Assembly (NCBI GenBank): GCA_963771905.1
Contig: CAVYVI010000009.1
Coordinates: 186,001 to 250,000 of the forward strand
DNA from: Palsa-147 sp963771905
GTDB taxonomy: Bacteria > Acidobacteriota > Terriglobia > Acidiferrales > UBA7541
Direction: 5' to 3'
Length of the DNA: 64,000 bases
The notes under the pieces were generated by a model that worked only from the letters and a program-made list of their open reading frames with translations, had not been told where the DNA came from and did not search any database. Below are positions 27,555 to 35,932 of the stretch, piece after piece. The first letter of the stretch is position 1. Every line of letters begins with the position of its first letter. The translations under genes were made by a program, and so were the position numbers.

Positions 27555-27707
27555 TTACTCGTACCGCAGCGCCACCAATGGATCCACTCGCATCGCCTTC
27601 CAAGCGGCGATGCCGAGGCTCAGCACGGTTATGGCGAAAATTGTGAAGCCCGGAATCTTCGCCAGCATCCGGATGCCGTAGCGAATGTCCTGCCAGAATG
27701 TGGACAT
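27555..27707 (-). CDS. Mini-ADOP: fused N- and C-terminal ends of a permease, 50 aa
   Basis: Too short for most gene callers. From ATG 27707 (GGAGG 7 bases upstream) to TAA 27555. The first ~30 residues are the ADOP N-terminus (MSTFWQDIRYGIRMLAKIPG then FTIFAITVLSLGI). The last ~15 are the ADOP C-terminus (KAMRVDPLVALRYE). About 760 residues between them are missing and the frame is intact. Compare full-length neighbours beginning WQDMRFGARTLGKSPG and ending VDPMVALRYE. It would give a single-helix membrane peptide. Either a deletion remnant or a kept small protein; the intact ribosome site favours at least possible expression. Ends 24 bases before the ATPase in transcription order. Confidence 0.75.
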   Translation of the reverse strand: MSTFWQDIRYGIRMLAKIPGFTIFAITVLSLGIAAWKAMRVDPLVALRYE

Positions 27708-27730
27708 CGATGCCTCCACCAGATCTTTGT

Positions 27731-28423
27731 TCAGCTTCGAGCGGCGCCCACTTTGCTCTGCCCGTCCACGATCCAGCCGTCGGCCAATTGAATGATTCGA
27801 TTTCCATACGCGGCCCAGTTTTCGTTGTGCGTTACCTGAATGATCGTTGTCCCTGCTTCGTTCAAGCCCCTCAGCAAATCCATGATCATTTTTCCCTGGC
27901 TCGAATGCAGGCTGCCCGTCGGTTCATCCGCCAGAATGAGCTTCGGATTGCCGATCACGGCGCGCGCCACCGCGACGAGCTGCTGCTGCCCTCCTGAAAG
28001 CTGATTCGGAAAGAGCGCTTTCTTGCCCACAATCTGGAAGCGATCGAGAATGTCGGCGACCATCGATTCGCGCTCGGATTTCTTGATGTCGCGATACGAC
28101 AGCGGCAGATCGAGATTTTCCGCGACGGTCAGATTGTCGAGTAGGTGATACTGCTGGAACACGAAGCCGATATATTTCTTGTGCAGCTCGACGCGCCGCC
28201 GGTTGTCGAGCTTCTGAATCACGTTGTCGAGCAGGTAATACTCACCCTTCCATGCGCCGTCGAGCATCCCGATGATGCCCATCAGCGTGGATTTGCCCGC
28301 GCCCGACGGGCCCATGATCGTAATAAAGTCGCGCTCCGCGATATCCAGATTGATCCGGCGCAGCACCCACGTCTTCCCCGCGCCGGACTCGTACGATTTT
28401 TCCACATCCACCATTTTGATCAT
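27731..28423 (-). CDS. ABC transporter ATP-binding protein (MacB/LolD type)
   Basis: About 230 aa from ATG 28423 (AAAGGAG upstream; frame open to 28513, which would add 30 residues). Walker A GPSGAGKST, Q-loop FVFQQYHLLD, signature LSGGQQQ, Walker B LILADEPTG, switch His in VTHNENWA. LDG-type family for lipoprotein or macrolide exporters. A -24/-12 type sigma-54 site (28476-28491) falls inside the longer open frame, which supports the shorter start. It precedes the mini-ADOP and follows the two full ADOP genes, so it is a likely motor for them. Confidence 0.93.
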   Translation of the reverse strand: MIKMVDVEKSYESGAGKTWVLRRINLDIAERDFITIMGPSGAGKSTLMGIIGMLDGAWKGEYYLLDNVIQKLDNRRRVELHKKYIGFVFQQYHLLDNLTVAENLDLPLSYRDIKKSERESMVADILDRFQIVGKKALFPNQLSGGQQQLVAVARAVIGNPKLILADEPTGSLHSSQGKMIMDLLRGLNEAGTTIIQVTHNENWAAYGNRIIQLADGWIVDGQSKVGAARS

Positions 28424-28475
28424 GCCTGACGAGCTCCTTTGCGATTCCAATACGGCGATGGATTCATCGCCCGCG

Positions 28476-28491
28476 TGCGAATCGTATGCCG
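28476..28491 (-). promoter_or_regulatory. Sigma-54 (-24/-12) promoter candidate for ABC ATPase
   Basis: On the minus strand CGGCATACGATTCGCA: GGCA at -24 and TCGC at -12, with exactly 10 bases between GG and GC. Predicted start about 28466, 43 bases before ATG 28423. Confidence 0.6.
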
Positions 28492-28561
28492 TTTTCGCTT
28501 TTACGTCACTCATATCGCACCGCCGCCATCAGGTCGCTCGCAACGCCAGGCGACCATCGAT

Positions 28562-30985
28562 TCATTCGTAACGCAGAGCCACCATCGGGTCGACGCGCAT
28601 CGCCCGCCGCGCGGGCACGTAGCAAGCCGCAAGCCCCGCCGCAATCACCGCCATCGCCACGCAAATGAACGTCAGAGGGTCGGTCACCGTCACGCCGTAA
28701 AGCAAGCTCGCCATCACCCGCGCCAGCGCGAGTGCCGCCACCACGCCGAGCGCCACGCCCGCGAAAACCAGCCGCGCTCCCTGGCCCAGAACCAATCGCA
28801 GGACATCGCGATTCTGCGCTCCGAGAGCCAGGCGAATTCCGATTTCGCGCGTCCGCTGCGCCACCGAGTACGCCACCACGCCGTAGATTCCGATTCCTGC
28901 AAGTGTCAGCGCGAGTCCCGCAAAGATTCCCAGCAGCGCAAGATTGAACCGTCGCAGCGAGCCCGAATCCTCAAGCAATTGCGCGAGCGGTTTCACGTCG
29001 TAAATGGGCACGTCGTGATTCAGCGAATGAATCGCTTCGCGAATCGAATTCGTCAAAGTCGCGGGCTCCGCCGAGCGCACCGCGAGACTCATGCTGCCTT
29101 CGACTAGGGGAATGTAACCGGCGGGAATCTGCGTGTACGGATAATACCCGGTGGGCTCAATGTCTATGTCCAGCCCCAAGTGCCGCACGTCACCCACAAC
29201 GCCGACCACCGTGCACCAACGGCTTCCCGGCAAGCTCGGCAGCAACCGCTCTCCAATTGGGCTTTCGTTCGGCCAGTATTCGCGCGCCATACTTTCGCTG
29301 ATAATGGCCACCGCTTCCGAATCGGCCGTATCGCCATCCTGAAAATCACGCCCGCTCAGCAATGGCGTACCGAGAGTATGGAAATACTCAGGACTCACCG
29401 CTCGGTATCGCGTCAGTATGGCTTGGCTGCTCGGCGCATCCGGCGCGTGGCCTTCCACAGTGACCGGCATCGACGGATCGGTTCCGCTCATCGGCAGATT
29501 CCGCGCAATCGCCGCCGATTGCACCCCCGGCAGCGCGCGCACCTTTTCGAGCACCCGCGTGTAGAACTGCGGCACGCTCGAACTCGCCGCCCCGGCGTTG
29601 GGCGCGACGATTCTCATCGTCAGCACTCCCTCCGCGTTAAATCCCGCATTCACTCCGCACAGCAGCCACAAACTTTTCAGCAGCAGCCCCGCGCCGGTCA
29701 GCAGCACGAGCGCCAGTCCGATTTGCGTCACTACGAGCGCCGCGCGGTGCTTCCCGAAATGTCCACTCGATCCGCGCGCGCCTTCCTTCAGCCACGCGTT
29801 TGAATCCACGTGCAACGCTTGAATCGCGGGAGCAACGCCGAACAGAATTCCCGCTACCATGGCGAGCCCAAATGTAAACGCCATCACGCTCGCATCGAGG
29901 CCGATCTTTTCCACGCCGGGGATGCTCGCGGGGTGCAGCGCCACAAGAATTCGAATTCCATCGTCGGCGACGAAAAGCGCGAGCGCTCCTCCCATCGCTG
30001 CCAGCAGCAAACTTTCCGTCAACAATTGCCGCACCAGCCTCAGCCGGCCCGCCCCCAGCGCGATGCGCACGGCGATTTCCCGCCGCCGGGCGGCCCCTCG
30101 CGCCAAAAGCAAATTGGCAATGTTGGCGCACGCGATCAGCAGCACAAATCCCACGCACCCGAGCAAAATCAGCAGCGCCGGACGGATGTCGCCCGTCAGC
30201 CATCGGCCGAGCGGCTGCAAAGTGACGCCCCAGCCGGCATCATTATCCGGATCCTGCCTGTGAATCCGCGCGGCAATCGCGTCGAATTGCGCCTGCGCTT
30301 GTTTCTGCGACATTCCCGCGTCCAGTCGCGTCATCGCGAAAAGCCAGTGAACGTTGCGCGCTTGTCGCGCCGCGGCGCTGGTGTCCATTTGCAGCGGCAT
30401 CCAGAAAGTCTCCGTGGCATCGAAGATCTGGAATCCTCGCGGCATCACGCCGATCACCGTGTAGCTGTTGCCGTCCAGTGTGAGCGTTTTTCCAAGCACG
30501 TTTGGATCGCCGCCCAGCCGTTGCCATAAGCCGTAGCTCAGGACGATGACGTGTCCGCCGCCCGGCAGGTCTTCGTCGGCCGTGAAAGTTCGGCCAAGCG
30601 CCGGATTCACCTGCATCACCGAAAAGAAATTCGCGGTAGTCGTCCCCCCGTGAACTCGCTCCGGCTGGTCGATTCCGGTGAGACTCATGTCCGTTGAGGA
30701 TACGGCGGCCACCGGCTCGAAAAGGTTGCTCTGGTCTTTCCATTCAAGGTATGCCGGCGTTGAAAAAATGTTCGGCTCGCCATTCGCTCTCACTTGCAAG
30801 AGGACCATCACCTGTTCGGGATTTCGCACCGGCAGGGGCCGCAAGAGGACAGTGTTTACGACGCTGAAAATCGCTGTATTGGCGCCAATCCCCAGCGCCA
30901 GCGTGAGCACCGCGATGAGCGTAAAGCCGGGAGATTTCCGCAGCATGCGCACCGCGTACTGAATGTCATGCAGCAGCGTGTTCAT
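28562..30985 (-). CDS. ADOP-type (MacB/FtsX-like) ABC permease
   Basis: 807 aa from ATG 30985 (MNTLLHDIQYAVRMLRKSPG), seven codons inside the open frame. Same layout as the other ADOPs: entry helix (LTLALGIGANTAIFSVV), MacB-like periplasmic domain, FtsX unit (LLIACANIANLLLARGA), second periplasmic domain, FtsX unit, end RVDPMVALRYE. It follows the third ADOP by 75 bases on the same strand; tandem ADOPs may work as heteromers. No signs of decay. Confidence 0.93.
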   Translation of the reverse strand: MNTLLHDIQYAVRMLRKSPGFTLIAVLTLALGIGANTAIFSVVNTVLLRPLPVRNPEQVMVLLQVRANGEPNIFSTPAYLEWKDQSNLFEPVAAVSSTDMSLTGIDQPERVHGGTTTANFFSVMQVNPALGRTFTADEDLPGGGHVIVLSYGLWQRLGGDPNVLGKTLTLDGNSYTVIGVMPRGFQIFDATETFWMPLQMDTSAAARQARNVHWLFAMTRLDAGMSQKQAQAQFDAIAARIHRQDPDNDAGWGVTLQPLGRWLTGDIRPALLILLGCVGFVLLIACANIANLLLARGAARRREIAVRIALGAGRLRLVRQLLTESLLLAAMGGALALFVADDGIRILVALHPASIPGVEKIGLDASVMAFTFGLAMVAGILFGVAPAIQALHVDSNAWLKEGARGSSGHFGKHRAALVVTQIGLALVLLTGAGLLLKSLWLLCGVNAGFNAEGVLTMRIVAPNAGAASSSVPQFYTRVLEKVRALPGVQSAAIARNLPMSGTDPSMPVTVEGHAPDAPSSQAILTRYRAVSPEYFHTLGTPLLSGRDFQDGDTADSEAVAIISESMAREYWPNESPIGERLLPSLPGSRWCTVVGVVGDVRHLGLDIDIEPTGYYPYTQIPAGYIPLVEGSMSLAVRSAEPATLTNSIREAIHSLNHDVPIYDVKPLAQLLEDSGSLRRFNLALLGIFAGLALTLAGIGIYGVVAYSVAQRTREIGIRLALGAQNRDVLRLVLGQGARLVFAGVALGVVAALALARVMASLLYGVTVTDPLTFICVAMAVIAAGLAACYVPARRAMRVDPMVALRYE

Positions 30986-31060
30986 TCGAGATTCATCCGC
31001 GTCCACTCCCCGGTCAGATACACGGCCACGCGTCAGTCACATCGCAGTTCGACCACCGGG

Positions 31061-33505
31061 TCATTCGTACCGCAACGCCACCATCGGGTCGACGCGCATC
31101 GCCCGCCGCGCCGGGATGTACGCCGCCAACATCGCAGCCAGCGTGACCAACGCGATGACCGCAAGAAACGTCACCGGGTCCGTCGCACTCACGCCGAACA
31201 AGAGGCTGCTCATTCCTCGCGTGATCGCGAACGCGACGCCCGCTCCGCCGGCCGCTCCAATCACCGCCAGCCGCAGTCCTTCTCCCACGATCAGACGAAG
31301 TACATCCTTCCGCTGTGCCCCCAGCGCGATGCGCACGCCGATCTCCCGAAAGCGTTGCGTGACGGTGTACGAAAGCACGCCATAAATCCCGAGCCCCGCA
31401 AGGATCATTCCCAACGCGCCCAGAATCGACGCGATGCTCGCCGCCGTGCGATTCGCGAACATCGAGATGCGCAGCAACCCATCGAGATTGTCGGTTTCAA
31501 GCGGCTGCACTTTCGAATCGAGTGCTCCCGCTGCGTCCCGCACCATCCCGATCACGGCCGCCGTCGGCAACCCGGATCTCACAAGAATGTTGGCGTCCGT
31601 TCCGTCCGCTTGCAGCGACGGCAAATACAGAAACGGCTCCGGCTCTTCGTTCATCCGGTGATACTTGATGTCACGCACCACGCCCGAGACCGTCCGCCAC
31701 GCGCCCCAGGCCCTGACGCGGTGTCCTGCCGCATCTTGTCCCGGCCAGTAACGATTCGCCATCGTCTGGTTGACGATCACGATTTTCGCCGTCCCATCGC
31801 GGTCTTGCTCCGAAAACTCTCGTCCCGCGACGATCGGGATTTGTGTTGTCCGGAAATAATCGGCGCCGACAACATTCAGATCGACGCGCATGTCTTCATT
31901 CGGCCCCGGTGTGTAGCCATCGATCTCGACGAACGTGTACGAACGTCCGGTAAACCACAGCGGCACGTACCGCTCGAGCGTCGCCGATTGCACCCCCGGC
32001 ATCGTACGCACTCGCTCGAGCAGCCGGTCGTAGAAATTGATCGCCTGATCGCTCGTATATCCGTCGCCACGCAAATCGAACGCCGCAAGCGTGACATCAT
32101 TCGTGTTGAATCCTGGCCCCACCGCTTCCGCGTTCCGCAGGCTTCGCAGAAGAAGCCCCGCGCTCACCAGCAGCACTGTCGCCAACGCGATCTCGGCGAC
32201 GATAAAGAGATCCCGCAAGCGACGTCCCGAAACTCCCGGCCCAGATCCTCGCCCTCCCTCTTTCAACGATTGATTCAAATCCGTCTGCGAACCGCGCCAC
32301 GCCGGCACGAGCCCAAACACGATTCCTGTCGCGAGAGAGAGCGCGAGAGTGAATCCCAACACGGGCGCATCTATCCCAGAAGTCAGCGCGATCGGCAAAT
32401 GCGTGGCCGGCAGGAAAAATCGAAGAAGATTCACACCCCACATGGCCAGCAGGACTCCGCCCGCGCCGCCCGCCAGTGCAAGCACGAGGCTCTCGCTCAG
32501 GAGCAGGCGCACGAGTCGCGTGCGCTCCGCGCCCATCGCCGCGCGAATCGCCATCTCTCTTTCGCGCGATGTCGCGCGCGATAGCAGAAGATTCGCCACG
32601 TTGACGCACGCGATCAGCAATACCAGGGCCGCCGCGATCATCAAGAATCCCAATACGCTACGCAGAAAATCCTGCGCGCCGTAGTGCGCCTTCCACACCG
32701 GCACAACGTACGCTCCCACATTCTTGCTCGTGTCCGGATATTCCCTCGAGAGTTGCCCCGCGAGCGTGCTCATCTCCGCTTGCGCTTGCTCCATCGTCAC
32801 GCCCGGCTTGAGTCGTCCCACGATATGCACGAACGTCGGTGAGCGTTCCTCGATGTCTTCCGCCGGCAGCGCTTGCGGCTGCATCATCATCGGAACCCAA
32901 TACTCGGCCGAGATTCCGACGATCGTTCCATAGAATCCTGCCGGCGCCACTCCAATCACCGTGAACGGATGCGTGTTGATGTGCACCACCCGGCCGACCA
33001 CCTTCGGGTCCGAGCCGAACCGCCGCGCCCAAAGCGCTTGGCTCAGGACAATATACGGATCGGAATTCAGCGCTTGATTTTGCTCCACGTGGAACGTTCT
33101 GCCGATCGCAGGTTTCACACCGAGCAGATCGAAATAATTTTCCGTGACCAGCAGCCCCCAAACTCGCTCCGCGGGTGCGTCGTTCCGCAGGCTCATATCG
33201 GCGCCGATCAATTCGAATCCGATCAGTCCGGAGAAGGAGTGATTTTGATCGCGAAAGTCTTTGTAATCCGGATAGGAGCTCGTATGGTATTCGCCATCCG
33301 GCATGAAACTTTCGACGGCGGCCAGCCGATTCGCATCTACGATGCCCGGCAGCGGATCGATCAGCACTCCGCGAATCCAGCTGAATACCGTCGCATTCCC
33401 GCCGATTCCGAGCACCAGCGTGAGCACTGCGACAATCGTGAACGCAGGGCTCTTTCGCAGCATTCGCACCGCGTAAGCCATGTCCTGCCACATCGTGCCC
33501 ATCAT
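31061..33505 (-). CDS. ADOP-type (MacB/FtsX-like) ABC permease
   Basis: About 814 aa. ATG at 33505 or 33502 preferred over the GTG at 33517, because GAGGGCGGGA then lies directly upstream. Starts MGTMWQDMAYAVRMLRKSPA and ends RVDPMVALRYE. Two FtsX units, the first with LIACVNVANLLLSRA, the second with AGLGIYGVLSYTVTQRFRE. The periplasmic part is more divergent than in the two other ADOPs (VLIDPLPGIVDANRLAAVE), so a different cargo is possible. Begins 40 bases after the phosphatase gene stop and is likely co-transcribed with it. Confidence 0.92.
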   Translation of the reverse strand: MMGTMWQDMAYAVRMLRKSPAFTIVAVLTLVLGIGGNATVFSWIRGVLIDPLPGIVDANRLAAVESFMPDGEYHTSSYPDYKDFRDQNHSFSGLIGFELIGADMSLRNDAPAERVWGLLVTENYFDLLGVKPAIGRTFHVEQNQALNSDPYIVLSQALWARRFGSDPKVVGRVVHINTHPFTVIGVAPAGFYGTIVGISAEYWVPMMMQPQALPAEDIEERSPTFVHIVGRLKPGVTMEQAQAEMSTLAGQLSREYPDTSKNVGAYVVPVWKAHYGAQDFLRSVLGFLMIAAALVLLIACVNVANLLLSRATSREREMAIRAAMGAERTRLVRLLLSESLVLALAGGAGGVLLAMWGVNLLRFFLPATHLPIALTSGIDAPVLGFTLALSLATGIVFGLVPAWRGSQTDLNQSLKEGGRGSGPGVSGRRLRDLFIVAEIALATVLLVSAGLLLRSLRNAEAVGPGFNTNDVTLAAFDLRGDGYTSDQAINFYDRLLERVRTMPGVQSATLERYVPLWFTGRSYTFVEIDGYTPGPNEDMRVDLNVVGADYFRTTQIPIVAGREFSEQDRDGTAKIVIVNQTMANRYWPGQDAAGHRVRAWGAWRTVSGVVRDIKYHRMNEEPEPFLYLPSLQADGTDANILVRSGLPTAAVIGMVRDAAGALDSKVQPLETDNLDGLLRISMFANRTAASIASILGALGMILAGLGIYGVLSYTVTQRFREIGVRIALGAQRKDVLRLIVGEGLRLAVIGAAGGAGVAFAITRGMSSLLFGVSATDPVTFLAVIALVTLAAMLAAYIPARRAMRVDPMVALRYE

Positions 33506-33544
33506 TCCCGCCCTCACGATCCAAAATGCAGCAGAATTCCGTCC

Positions 33545-34774
33545 CTAATTCTCGCCGGCCGCCACAACAAGCAGTGTCGCGTCGTCTTCCAACTCGCCGT
33601 CCGCAAACTCGTCCACGCTGGCCATTATGTTTGTTAGAATCGCGGCCGCGCCCCGCCCGCCTTTTGCGCGCAAACTTCGCAGCACTCCGGCATCTCCAAA
33701 TTCTTCTCCCTGCGCGTCATGCGCTTCCGTAACGCCGTCGGTGAAAAGCACGATCCGGTCGCCCGGCCGCAATTGAACTTCGCGTCCCGCAAATTCCTGC
33801 GATGAAAACACACCGAGGACGCCGCCGCCATCGCGCAATCTCTCGTCGCCGCCGTCTCCGCGCAGCAGTATCGGTGCAGGATGCCCGGCGTTGCAGTAGG
33901 AAAGGCGTCCGCTCGGCACATCGAGTACGCAGTAAAAAAATGTGATGAATCGGTCCGCCGCGATGTTTTGGTACATCAGCCGGTTGATTTGCGCGCACAG
34001 CTCATTGGGCGAGATGGTCCGCGACGCGAGTCCTCGCACCGCTGCCTGCAGATTCGACATCAGCAGCGCGGCCGCCATTCCTTTTCCCGCAACGTCCGCG
34101 ATGCAAAACGCCAGCGTGTCTTCGTCGAATCGCAGGACGTCGTAATAATCTCCGCCGACGACTCTCGACGGCCGCCACGTCGCCGCAATTTCATATCCCG
34201 GCGCCTGTGGAATCTCTGTCGGAAGTAATCCCCGCTGAATCCGCAGCGCTTCTTCCATCTCCCGCTCTTGCCGTCTTAGCTTCTCCGCAGATTCGATTTG
34301 CCGGAGCTCATCCTCGCGCGCATGACGCCGCGCCTCGCGCCGCTGCCGGCCCAGCGTCACTTGCTTCTCCAGAATTCCCAGCAGCCGCGCATTCACCCAC
34401 GGCTTCTCGACGAAATCCCCCACGCCGTGCTGCATCGCCTCGACGGCCAGTCCCACGCTTCCCCAGCCGGTCATGGCCACGATGGACGGGCTGTCGTTGC
34501 GCGTCTGAATCCGCTCGAGTAGTTCGATGCCTTCTCGCCCCGACGTCGTATCCCGTGCGTAGTTCAAATCCATCAGAATGATGTCGAATTCGCGCTTCTC
34601 GAGAACAGAGAGGATTCCGGCGGGTGAAGACGCAGTTTCGATCTCGTACCCATGCACCTTTAGCAGCAGGCGCAGCGCCTCTAGGACGTCCGGCTGATCG
34701 TCGGCGATGAGAATTCTCGGACTCACACGCGCTTCCTGCTCGATTAATTCCTGTGCTGGGGCGGTCATCATCAT
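33545..34774 (-). CDS. Response regulator with PP2C/SpoIIE-type Ser/Thr phosphatase output (RsbU-like)
   Basis: About 409 aa. Receiver 17-130 with acceptor in IILMDLNYARDTTSG, the same long loop as in the NtrC-type regulator at 21931, and KPW after the conserved Lys. A charged coiled-coil linker (QRREARRHAREDELRQIESA) leads to a PP2C domain with VGGDYYDVLRF, IADVAGKGMAAALLMS, VLFTDGVTEAHD and ELEDDATLL; the metal-binding Asp residues are all present. Such proteins dephosphorylate anti-sigma antagonists. No such antagonist is next door. Three consecutive ATGs at 34774, 34771 and 34768 compete; a sigma-54 site just upstream excludes the earlier start at 34816. Confidence 0.9.
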   Translation of the reverse strand: MMMTAPAQELIEQEARVSPRILIADDQPDVLEALRLLLKVHGYEIETASSPAGILSVLEKREFDIILMDLNYARDTTSGREGIELLERIQTRNDSPSIVAMTGWGSVGLAVEAMQHGVGDFVEKPWVNARLLGILEKQVTLGRQRREARRHAREDELRQIESAEKLRRQEREMEEALRIQRGLLPTEIPQAPGYEIAATWRPSRVVGGDYYDVLRFDEDTLAFCIADVAGKGMAAALLMSNLQAAVRGLASRTISPNELCAQINRLMYQNIAADRFITFFYCVLDVPSGRLSYCNAGHPAPILLRGDGGDERLRDGGGVLGVFSSQEFAGREVQLRPGDRIVLFTDGVTEAHDAQGEEFGDAGVLRSLRAKGGRGAAAILTNIMASVDEFADGELEDDATLLVVAAGEN

Positions 34775-34792
34775 TCCATTATTCGGACACGA

Positions 34793-34808
34793 TGCGCGAA
34801 AAATGCCA
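34793..34808 (-). promoter_or_regulatory. Sigma-54 (-24/-12) promoter candidate for receiver-PP2C gene
   Basis: Minus strand TGGCATTTTTCGCGCA: a perfect TGGCA at -24, GC at -12 with 10 bases between, but CG instead of TT before the GC. Predicted start about 34782. Confidence 0.5.
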
Positions 34809-35163
34809 TCGAACAATCGATTCTATATCGGCACTTAAGCGACCACCGTACTTCTTTGCTAAGCCTTGTATTTGTATTGCGTTACGTACGTCCGAGGTAA
34901 GCACTTCAGCGGTTCATGCCCACTTGCGGGATAAGCCCGTCCCAAAATCGAACATCAGCGCCCGATGCCCCCAAAATCACAGCGGTCATGCACGAGTATT
35001 CCCACGCCGCACATCCGATGATTCGCCGTCCGCCCACACCAATCACCTCGCGGACGCGCAACGGGCCCGGGCTAAAAAGTTCGTCTTCAAAAATGTTTTC
35101 GTCAAAATGGGAGAGAAACCACTTCAGGTGTCCCCGCCGCCGCGCAGATGTCGCTCGCTTCCG
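34809..35163. other. Intergenic region
   Basis: 355 bases between the LolD-like ATPase and the phosphatase gene. I see no coding region, no strong hairpin and no RNA gene; only the regulatory site at its left edge. Confidence 0.5.
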
Positions 35164-35877
35164 TTACACGCTTTCGATGTGCGCGCCGACAGTATCCTCG
35201 ACAATTCGCCCGTCGAAAAGATGAATCGAGCGATCGGCGATGCTCGCGTAGCGCGGATCGTGCGTAACCATGCAAATCGTCGCGCCTTCGCGATGCAGCT
35301 GCCGCAGCAACTCCATCACCGCTTCGCTGTTCTTCGAATCGAGGTTTCCGGTCGGCTCGTCCGCCAGCAATATCGACGGCTGCCCGACCAGCGCCCGCGC
35401 CACTGCCACGCGTTGCTGCTGGCCGCCTGAAAGCTGCGATGGATAGTGCTTCATGCGGTGCGCCATTCCGACGCGCTCGAGAACTTCCTGCACGCGCTTT
35501 TTGCGCTCCGCGGAAGGCATGCTGCGATAGGTGAGCGGCAATTCGACGTTCTCGAACACGGTCAAATCGCCGATTAGATTGAAGGCCTGGAAGATGAAAC
35601 CAATTTCACGATTGCGAATGCGCGTGCGCTCGGCGAGCGAGAGTTTCGCCACGGCTTGCTTGTTGATCCAGTATTGCCCGTCGCTCGGCGAATCGAGCAA
35701 ACCAAGAATCGACAGCAACGTCGACTTGCCGCAGCCCGACGGCCCGGCAATCGATAAAAATTCTCCGTTCTTGATTTCCAGATGCACGCCGGCGAGCGCG
35801 TGGGTCTCCACTTCATCCGTATAGAAAACTTTCGTCACGCCCTCGAGATGAATCAATGCATCGCTCGGTGTAGTCAT
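35164..35877 (-). CDS. ABC transporter ATP-binding protein (MacB/LolD type)
   Basis: 237 aa. Walker A GPSGCGKST, Q-loop FIFQAFNLIG, signature LSGGQQQRVAVARAL, Walker B SILLADEPTGNLDS, switch His VTHDPRYA. It starts 55 bases after the adaptor gene and should form the motor of a MacAB-like tripartite pump with it; the permease would be one of the ADOPs downstream. AGGAGCGCGAGA precedes the ATG. Confidence 0.94.
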   Translation of the reverse strand: MTTPSDALIHLEGVTKVFYTDEVETHALAGVHLEIKNGEFLSIAGPSGCGKSTLLSILGLLDSPSDGQYWINKQAVAKLSLAERTRIRNREIGFIFQAFNLIGDLTVFENVELPLTYRSMPSAERKKRVQEVLERVGMAHRMKHYPSQLSGGQQQRVAVARALVGQPSILLADEPTGNLDSKNSEAVMELLRQLHREGATICMVTHDPRYASIADRSIHLFDGRIVEDTVGAHIESV

Positions 35878-35932
35878 TCTCGCGCTCCTTCAATCAAATT
35901 GTCGCAGCCGGATTCGCAGCGCTCGCTCGCGC

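Noticed and set aside
30794..32584. A 596-codon plus-strand open frame
   Set aside because: Antisense to two ADOP genes; Arg/His-rich shadow without motifs.
34775..34816. Upstream extension of the receiver-PP2C protein to 34816
   Set aside because: The sigma-54 type site at 34793-34808 lies within it and the triple ATG at 34768-34774 fits better.
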